Source of the DNA: Mixophyes australis
Lineage: Eukaryota > Chordata > Amphibia > Anura > Limnodynastidae
Assembly (NCBI GenBank): GCA_036250195.1
Contig: JAVHZZ010000002.1
Location: forward strand, 370,707,124-370,771,123
Length of the DNA stretch: 64,000 bases
Direction of reading: 5' to 3'
The first letter of the stretch is position 1; every line of letters begins with the position of its first letter. Positions 57,443 through 64,000 of the stretch are shown here, piece after piece. The position numbers were made by a program, and so were the translations under genes. The notes under the pieces are model-generated. The model was not told the DNA's origin and ran no database searches. It was given only the letters and a program-made list of their open reading frames with translations.

Positions 57443-57960
57443 ATGTGCAGAGGTTGTTCTCCCACAGAGTTATTTAAAAAATGTAATACATTTTGTAATC
57501 AACACACAGGGGTTACAAAGGGAATTTCTATGACGCATAGGGCACCAAGTCTTTTATTGGCTTTATGGAAGCTAAAATGTATCTATGCAAACAATCCATT
57601 TAGTGAACATATTCATTATTGGCATAGATACTTTGATGATATTTGGATAGTGAAAATTTTACATTGGGCGAATTTTAGATTTTTACGCAATAATAATCCA
57701 AATCTAGAATTCATGTATATAAAGCAGCTAGTATTTCATTTCCTGATTTAAAGAATTTTATTGACAAAAACTTTTTTGTATGATAAGGTACTAATATGTA
57801 CCTGTAACAGTCAGGATAAATCAGTCTGACTTAGAGGTATTATTAAAGAACAGCTGATTAGATTAAAATGTAATGTTCTAAGACAAGTGACTATAAAGAT
57901 CAGGCGATTTTAATTCTTAACATGTTGTTAAAAAAGACTGTGACTAGAATGCAAGTGGAA
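57443..57960 (+). pseudogene. Penelope-like reverse transcriptase relic
   Basis: The plus strand gives GVTKGISMTHRAPSLLLAL, then HYWHRYFDDIWIV, and NNNPNLEFMY. This fits the Penelope-like order: a G.xMG..xAP block, the catalytic R(Y)xDDIfxxW block, then an N.N...L.F..xx block. After several stops, RGIIKEQLIRLKCNVL resembles the later 'GQ..RL+R.C' block. No GIY-YIG endonuclease is seen. Short and degenerate, hence moderate certainty. Confidence 0.65.
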
Positions 57961-58566
57961 ATTGGAAATAATAAAGGTAGAATAGGTTCAGATTAAACTT
58001 TTGGTACTGCTGTTTGTTTTCAATCCAAATATATTGAAAAACAATCACAAGGAAGAACTGGGACATTCAATGTATGAACTCAAGTTGAGGACATAAACCT
58101 TTTCATATCTTAAATGTATATATATATATATATAAAAGAAATCAGCTTGCTCCATCCATTAATAATCCAAAGGTTGCAATATGTGTAGGTACAGCTTCAA
58201 ACATAGAAAGTGGAAGACTAGAAAGACACATGAAAGCCATGTTAAAACCCACTTCCAACCTGACTCACATTTACAAAGAAAGGGTATCAAAAGTTGTTGC
58301 TTCAGTTCTGAAATATCGTTAAACTCAGGAAAAAAAACATGACACAACAATGCAGGAGTTAGATACAACAAAAACGCATTGGATATCTGTCCAATTCCAC
58401 TTACTTATATGTGAAATTATGTCATCCTGTCAATATCTTTCCTTACCTCCTGAAATGTTAATAGATGACACCCACCTCTTTTCCTGTGATAGTCTTCCCT
58501 TGTACAATGTTATTCTACACAGGAGCTCAAAGGAGGAGGAAAGGAAACATAAAGGAATACCCTAAG
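57961..58566. other. Unannotated AT-rich DNA
   Basis: Includes a short (TA)n at 58117-58134; otherwise nothing recognisable. May contain further Penelope-derived non-coding DNA. Confidence 0.35.
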
Positions 58567-58758
58567 CAAGGTTTCCCAAACCCAGTCCTCACGGCCCCCT
58601 AACAGTGCAGGTTTTCCAGGTGACAAGTGAAATAATTACACCACCTGTGGATCTTTCTAAATGTGTCAGTCAGTAATGAATACACCTGTGCACCAGCAAG
58701 GAGATATTGAAAACATGCACTGTTAGGAGGCTGTGAGGACTGAGTTTGGGAAACCTTG
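58567..58758. mobile_element. hAT-like MITE (192 bp)
   Basis: Left CAAGGTTTCCCAAACCCAG and right CTGAGTTTGGGAAACCTTG are inverted repeats, with inverted similarity continuing (TCCTCACGGCCCCCTAACAGTGCA). The flanking 8 bases are only loosely alike, so an exact target duplication is not shown. Non-coding. Confidence 0.75.
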
Positions 58759-59237
58759 CACTAGAGCCTTATCCTTACTATCTTATATAGAGCCTGCTGC
58801 TGAGTTGCACATACACCAGCATGTGTAGCTTAAATGACAAATATTTGATCTGCTCATGCCCATAAATAAAGGGAACATATATGTGTACTTGCAGAATTGC
58901 AGACATTTAACACTTGTGCCTCCTTCTGACTGCAGAGATGGAACTGGGGAGGGAAGGGACAATCTAACGTAGGCCAAATACAGTATGAGCACATTCGCCA
59001 AATACGGGTGAGTCATATACATACGCCTGTCAGGAGCCGGAGCCGTACCTTCTGCACCTGCTAGAGCCTCTAATGTTTCTGCTTCTGCCAATACACTTTC
59101 CCTACCAACAGCTACAATAGTTATTTGTGCAGGGACATCCTTATCCCCTGTTTCATATGATTCTTTATAATTTGTTTTTATCATGATCCCCTCAGTGTAC
59201 AGTGTTATACAATATGTTGATGGCTTATAACTAACGC

Positions 59238-59315
<78 letters not shown>
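59238..59315. repeat. (AAT)n/(ATT)n inverted microsatellite
   Basis: About 43 bases of (ATA)n switch directly to about 35 bases of (TTA)n, forming a perfect inverted microsatellite that can fold on itself. Confidence 0.95.
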
Positions 59316-59317
<2 letters not shown>

Positions 59318-60050
59318 AAGTGAGTGACAATTGTAACAAAAAAGGATCAGAGGGATTTGGAACAAAAACTTTTGAATCTAATAATAGTGAGGCAACAAAT
59401 GCACAGTTAAATTGTTTAACAAATAGTAAGTCTCGATTAACCCTAATTTGCATATTAGCATGAAGTAGAGAGAGTCCTAAGTCATAAAATTATACATCTA
59501 ATTTTAGTGTTTAGAAGTAAAAGCTCTGAGCCAAAATCAGGATTCAGATGTGGTAGGCTGGAATTTAAGGATTTGGCCAAACCCTAATCGCTGATATAAC
59601 AGATTAACGCCACTGGATAAATTGTAAAAAAAAAGGATAAAATAAATTATAGTTCACATGTTGCAGCCTGGGGTTGGTAGAAGTCCCATGTTTCTCCCAA
59701 AAGCAATCTAGATATTTGGAATATAACTATTAATATGCTCCTTTATTTACATGATGAGCACTGTATTTTTTTTTTGGGGGGGTGGGGAAGGGGATGAGGC
59801 ACCTCACCGAAAGTACAGTATTAGCTCCATATTGAGTCATTTAGGTGACTACATTATATTCCACAGTATATAGCAATATTTTTCACAGTGTTTCTATTTT
59901 ATTTATTTGCCACATAGATAGGATACAAGGTTCCTTATAGGTTCCTTATATCGGACACCTCTTCCCATAAGAAGTATTGTATTGGAAAAAGAAATTACTC
60001 TGTTTACTAAAGGCTGTTTCATTGTAACAGGGTAAGCGCAATGTATCACA
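59316..60050. other. Unannotated AT-rich DNA
   Basis: Nothing recognised beyond T and G runs near 59766-59790. Confidence 0.4.
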
Positions 60051-60088
<38 letters not shown>

Positions 60089-60185
60089 CTTTTGTTTATA
60101 AGACCCCACAAGGTTTCTGCAGCACCATACATTGGGGCTTAAAACAACATAACATAAGTGCAAAAGTGCCAAATATAAATACAAA
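60051..60185 (-). repeat. SINE/LINE tail with (ATT)n
   Basis: (TTA)n at 60051-60088 followed by 'tttgtttataagaccccac' and 'gcagcaccatacattggggc'. Same tail type as 18840-18990, minus orientation. Confidence 0.55.
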
Positions 60186-60187
60186 CA

Positions 60188-61955
60188 ACATAGTAACATA
60201 GTAACATAGTAACATAGTTGATGAGGTTGAAAAAAGACACCAGTCCATCAAGTTCAACCTATTTTGGATCTCCTGCGATCCTGCACTTATATTTGAAATT
60301 AATCCAGAGTAGGCAACCGCCCATCTGTTTCAATTTTGAAAATCCCCCCAGACTCAATATTGCAATCCAATTTTTACCCTATATCCACTACTATCCTTTA
60401 TTTTAAATTAACGGTCGTATCCCTGGATACACCTTTCCGCTAAAAATTTGTCTAACCCTTTCTTAAACATATCTATTGAATCTGCCATCACAACCTTCCC
60501 TGGCAATGAATTCCATATCTTGACTGCCCTTACTGTGAAGAACCCCTTCCTTTGCTGGTTGTGAAATTTCCTCTCCTCTAACCTTAGGGGATGACCACGT
60601 GTCCTGTGTATGGTCCTTGGGGTAAAAAGTTCCCATGAAAGCTCTCTGTATTGACCCCTAATGTATTTGTACATAGTAATCATATCTCCCCTTAGACGCC
60701 TCTTTTCTAAAGTAAATATGCCTAAACTGGCTAACCTTTCCTCATAACTTAATGACTCCATACCCTTTATCAATGTTGTCGCCCTTCTCTGAACCCTTTC
60801 TAGTTCCAAATTATCTTTTTTATAGAGTGGTGCCCAGAACTGTACTGCATATTCAAGATGAGGTCTTACCAACGATTTATACAGTGGCAAAATTACACTG
60901 TCTTCCCTTGCATCTATGCCCCTTTTTATGCATGCCAATACTTTGTTTGCCCTTGCAGCTGCTGCTTGACATTGAGCACTATTGCTAAGTCTACTGTCTA
61001 CGAGCACTCCCAAATCCTTTTCCATTATAGATTCTCCCAAATTAATACCATTTAATTTATAGATTGCATTCTTGTTTTTGATCCCTGAATGCATAACCTT
61101 ACATTTATCTGTGTTAAACCTCATATTCCATTTAGCCACCCAATCCTCCAGTTTATTTAAGTCTCTCTGTAGAGAAGCTACATCTTGCTCTGATTTTATT
61201 ACCTTACAGAGTTTAGTGTCATCTGCAAAAATAGAAACTTTACTCTCTAAACCATCACCAAGGTCATTAATAAATATATTAAAAAGGAGTGGTCCCAGCA
61301 CGGAACCTTGAGGTACTCCACTTAAGACCTTTGACCAATTAGAAAATGTTCCATTTATCACAACTCTCTGTTCCCTATTCTCTAACCAGTTTTCGATCCA
61401 AGTACAAATTTTGATTTCTAGACCCAGTTCCCTTATTTTGTAAACCAACCTCTTGTGTGGCACTGTATCAAAGGCCTTTGCAAAATCTAAGTAGACCACA
61501 TCTACTGTCCTGCCCTGGTCTAAGTTCCCACTAACTTCCTCGTAGAAACTAATTAAATTAGTTTGACATGACCTATCCCTCACAAATCCATGTTGATTCC
61601 CACTAATAATTTTATCGCGTACCAAGTAATCCTGAATACTGTCCCTTAAAATACCTTCAAGTAGTTTCCCCACTATTGATGTCAGGCTTACAGGTCTATA
61701 ATTCTCTGGTTGTGATCTCGTCCCCTTTTTAAACAACGGCACCACATCTGCTATTCGCCAATCCCTTGGTACTGAGCCTGATGAGATTGAATCTCTGAAA
61801 ATTAAGAATAGCGGTCTAGCTATTTCCGAGTTTAACTCCATAAGGACCCTTGGGTGTATGCCATCTGGACCTGGAGCTTTATTTATCTTAATATTCTTCA
61901 GTCGCCTTTGGACTTCTTCCTCTGACAACCAACTATTAATTAATGGCATGGTTTC
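60188..61955 (-). mobile_element. CR1-clade LINE, 5'-truncated
   Basis: The minus strand holds the reverse transcriptase end of a CR1-like element with its 3' untranslated region ('aacttgatggactggtgtc') and a terminal short tandem repeat (TATGTTAC in minus, 60188-60217). The first part of the element (ORF1, endonuclease) is missing, as usual for truncated LINE copies. The neighbouring (ATT)n repeat at its 3' side may be the pre-existing target. Confidence 0.88.
60408..61949 (-). CDS. CR1-type reverse transcriptase, uninterrupted 513-codon frame
   Basis: Starts at ATG 61949; this Met is internal to the full ORF2, whose upstream part is lost. Motifs in order: NKAPGPDGI (residue about 23), ADVVPLFKKG with RPVSL (about 67-89), QHGFV (about 119), VYLDFAKAFDTV with the first catalytic Asp (about 152-163), SGVPQGSVLGPLLF (about 210-223), FADD with the catalytic Asp pair (241-244), and the thumb and C-terminal RNA-binding-like part (LGVLVDSRLS, YKSLVRPHLEYAVQFW, RVQRRAT, AVKIWNSLP). 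All motifs are intact and no stop or frameshift occurs, which suggests a recent insertion. It would make cDNA at a nicked target, but lacks the endonuclease. Promoterless here, so expression is unlikely. Confidence 0.9.
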   Translation of the reverse strand: MPLINSWLSEEEVQRRLKNIKINKAPGPDGIHPRVLMELNSEIARPLFLIFRDSISSGSVPRDWRIADVVPLFKKGTRSQPENYRPVSLTSIVGKLLEGILRDSIQDYLVRDKIISGNQHGFVRDRSCQTNLISFYEEVSGNLDQGRTVDVVYLDFAKAFDTVPHKRLVYKIRELGLEIKICTWIENWLENREQRVVINGTFSNWSKVLSGVPQGSVLGPLLFNIFINDLGDGLESKVSIFADDTKLCKVIKSEQDVASLQRDLNKLEDWVAKWNMRFNTDKCKVMHSGIKNKNAIYKLNGINLGESIMEKDLGVLVDSRLSNSAQCQAAAARANKVLACIKRGIDAREDSVILPLYKSLVRPHLEYAVQFWAPLYKKDNLELERVQRRATTLIKGMESLSYEERLASLGIFTLEKRRLRGDMITMYKYIRGQYRELSWELFTPRTIHRTRGHPLRLEERKFHNQQRKGFFTVRAVKIWNSLPGKVVMADSIDMFKKGLDKFLAERCIQGYDR

Positions 61956-62063
61956 ATTTACATAATTACATTAAAACACGTAAAATTACATAATTCCACA
62001 AAGGAAAACAAAATATAATAATATATTACATAGTGTACATTATTCATTTATTTTTCTCATTTA

Positions 62064-62728
62064 GGGGCATATTTAACAAATAATGATAGTGCACTATCGT
62101 GCACTTATCATTAAAAAAAGTCCCTGCGTATTCCTCGCATATTTAAGAAGGCTGCATCGCAGCAGATATCATGGATATCTGCTGCTTTGCATTCCTTTTC
62201 GTTTGTGGGAGCAGTCACCATTCTACAGTATGGTGACTGCTCTTAGGTGCAATCTAACAAGTTCCGAAAAAACATTTTTTTTTGGAAACTTGTCTTGATA
62301 ATGTACGTCAGCTGAAGCTGGCGTACATTATCATAATTGAAAGTTTTCAGTGCTTTTAGCTCTGCTCCGAAGAGAAGAGCTGGATAGCGCATGTGTGGAG
62401 GGATCACATGATCCCTCCCTGTCACTCACCGCTCGCTCTGCAACTATAGTTGCAGAGACAGAGCGGAGATGTCTGTGCGCATGTGCAGTTCTTCGAACTG
62501 CACATGCGCAATTCCAGTGTGAAGACAAATGAAGAGGACCTGTAGGGGATCGTGTTCCGAAGAGGGGGGGTAAGTGTGATTTTTTTTTATCACAGAAACA
62601 GCAGTTTATCGGAACTGCTGTTTCTGTGATCCGTTTTTAATAAATTTGAGAAATAGTTCAATCCTTATCCATGCGATAAGGATTGATAACTATTTTTCAT
62701 TTTTGCCAATGATTGATAAAAGAGCCCC
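62064..62728. mobile_element. Harbinger-type MITE built from a chain of hairpins (665 bp)
   Basis: Ends GGGGCATATTTAACAAATAATG and ...TTGATAAAAGAGCCCC are diverged inverted repeats, flanked by the 3-bp direct repeat TTA (62061-62063, 62729-62731). Inside, nine separate palindromes follow one another, near 62081-62113, 62161-62183, 62209-62242, 62297-62332, 62397-62418, 62429-62466, 62477-62509, 62589-62630 and 62655-62695. Stems are 8-18 bp with loops of 0-6. No protein-coding potential. A GGTAAGT donor-like word lies at 62570. Confidence 0.85.
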
Positions 62729-62731
62729 TTA

Positions 62732-63171
62732 AACTTTTATGGTCTTACATCAAGGAGGTTATACATGCAAGAAGATGGTCTTTATTCTTATTAAAAGCAC
62801 AGATCTCACCAGGCTTAGGTGAGTCTGAATTTGACACAATGCTTCACATTAGAAAATTATTGGTACAATTCACATTATATATATATTTGCTGCTTTTCCA
62901 TCTGCGCCAGAGCACACAAATTTAAACGAACCCTAATCATGCTAAAAGCTAGAGATCAGTGATATTTTCAACACCTCATTTGCATTTGGCTGCAGAGTTT
63001 TACACATTTCTCCGGTGTCATCTGGCCTTAAGAGTTCCACACAGTATTGCTGCTATGTTTTTGGTTTGCCCAAAATTCAAACCACATCACAGAGCAGAAT
63101 GAATTGACCATTGTTTGTCTAGGTCTCTTTCTAGAATAAATCCCACAAAATCCAAATTTATTAAATACAAT
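62732..63171. other. Unannotated AT-rich DNA
   Basis: No recognisable gene or repeat. Confidence 0.4.
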
Positions 63172-63490
63172 GGGCCTGATTCACTATGGGAAGGAAAGTA
63201 AAAAAATGAGTAACTTTGCAGCTTGGCAAAACCATGTTGCATTGGAGGGGAGCTAAATTTAAATTTGTGGAGACAGATTTATGGTTGGGAAAGGGCATGT
63301 CCTAGATCAACTTTAAATTTCATTGTACAAATAAGCTATCAAGTATTTGTGTGCTACATGAAAAAACAGCCAGTATTTAACTTATGTGCAAAATAATAAA
63401 CTAATTTGCACCCCTTGCATTGTAACATGGTTTTGTCCAGGAGAAAACATACTAATTTTTTTGCCTTACTTTCCTTAATTAATTAGGCCC
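63172..63490. mobile_element. MITE, GGGCCTGATTCATTAAGG family (319 bp)
   Basis: Left GGGCCTGATTCACTATGGGAAGG and right CCTTAATTAATTAGGCCC are inverted ends with some mismatches. The body matches 51322-51640 and 40460-40644. AT lies on both sides, too short to prove a target duplication. Non-coding. Confidence 0.78.
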
Positions 63491-64000
63491 ATTATATTTA
63501 CTATAATACAATATATTCACTATTATCAGCACTAGGCTTTGCCGGCCAGGGCTGGTGGCACTATAGCTGGGAAGCTCACATCATGGAGCCCCCCTGCCAT
63601 AATGCCAAACCACCACTTGGCCGGTCAGTATGGGGCTAGATACCCTAGGAAGATCGTGCCCACAAACAGCACTAAGGCACTTTCCACCCTCCCAGATAAT
63701 TAAATCAAAAGATTGTATTGCCTGACTTTTGCACATGTGCAAAATGGTGTCTTCAGTTGCAAAATTTGATTCACACAAAATTTTGCCACTACAATGCTCA
63801 TATCTCCTAAAGGGTCTTAGTATTCTGTAGAAGAGATTTGGTGCATTAGTATTCAACAGCTATTGTCTTGTATAACCATAAAGGAACTGTTAAAAAATCA
63901 GTGCATCTTAAAAAGGCACCAGGAAGGGTTTTTTAACTGCTTACTGACTGCTAAGGTATTTTGTACCTTTGTGACCGGAACAAATTTTAGGCATATATTG
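63491..64000. other. Unannotated DNA to window end
   Basis: No features recognised. A 91-codon minus-strand frame at 63581-63856 has no motif and is likely chance. Confidence 0.4.

Overview
This is a vertebrate nuclear genome window, most likely from a frog. I found no exon of a recognisable host gene. Nearly all that can be named is transposable-element (TE) DNA separated by AT-rich unique sequence. The frog assignment rests on the mixture of families: tRNA-type SINEs with (GAT)n tails, Harbinger- and hAT-type MITEs that begin with a 'GGG...TTTACTAAG' or 'GGGGTAAATGTATYAA' type end, a CR1 LINE with an (ACATAGTA)n tail, an L2-type LINE, a SCAN-type Gag and a Penelope-like fragment. It is pattern recognition, not a database match. 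The ORFs are compact only inside TEs, there are no operons and no bacterial signals, and microsatellites are frequent.

Layout. 1-1165: unique DNA and a degenerate CACATCA tandem repeat. 1166-7125: a SINE whose tail was hit by a complete, young LTR retrotransposon (1490-7108, 5-bp target duplication). This element has an intact gag-protease reading frame but no reverse transcriptase. 9780-14880: an unclassified repeat with a 67-bp minisatellite, split by an L2-type LINE on the minus strand. That LINE was itself hit by a Harbinger MITE (11827-12001) and a hAT MITE (12470-12879). 14934-16180: a full-length SINE and a TG/TA-rich repeat. 18840-20935: a GC-rich island with a promoter-like cluster, tandem repeats and splice-like signals. 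20938-23560: a second L2 fragment, a second copy of the 67-bp repeat and a hAT-like element with a large palindrome. 24180-27060: possible solitary LTR-type repeats and a tandem repeat. 27394-28312: a Harbinger MITE and a hAT element, each with target duplications.

28320-33330 is mostly unique. 33468-36360 is a broken two-gene Harbinger transposon: transposase on plus, MADF-domain protein on minus, tail to tail. Its transposase is interrupted by an almost perfect 188-bp palindromic MITE. 37646-38988 is a hAT element with a 25-bp VNTR. 40460-42000 holds MITE, hAT and 18S rRNA-derived pieces. 44787-45165 is a MITE. 45425-47770 joins an L1-like ORF2 relic (plus) to a hAT transposase relic (minus). 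51322-55352 has more MITEs and LTR-like DNA. 55742-56981 is a hAT element with a long palindrome and a VNTR. 57443-57960 is a Penelope-like reverse transcriptase relic. 58567-58758 is a MITE. 60188-61955 is a 5'-truncated but uninterrupted CR1 reverse transcriptase copy. 62064-62728 is a Harbinger-type MITE made of a chain of nine hairpins.

How they work together: the non-autonomous elements (LTR element, MITEs, SINEs) depend on enzymes made elsewhere. Fragments of candidate partner families (Harbinger transposase, hAT transposase, CR1/L2/L1 reverse transcriptases) lie in the same window but are nearly all broken. The most unusual signals are the hairpin-chain MITE, the hAT elements whose central palindromes are flanked by outward-facing splice-donor sequences, the 18S rRNA fragment inside hAT DNA, and the GC-rich promoter/leader island at 19000-20930.
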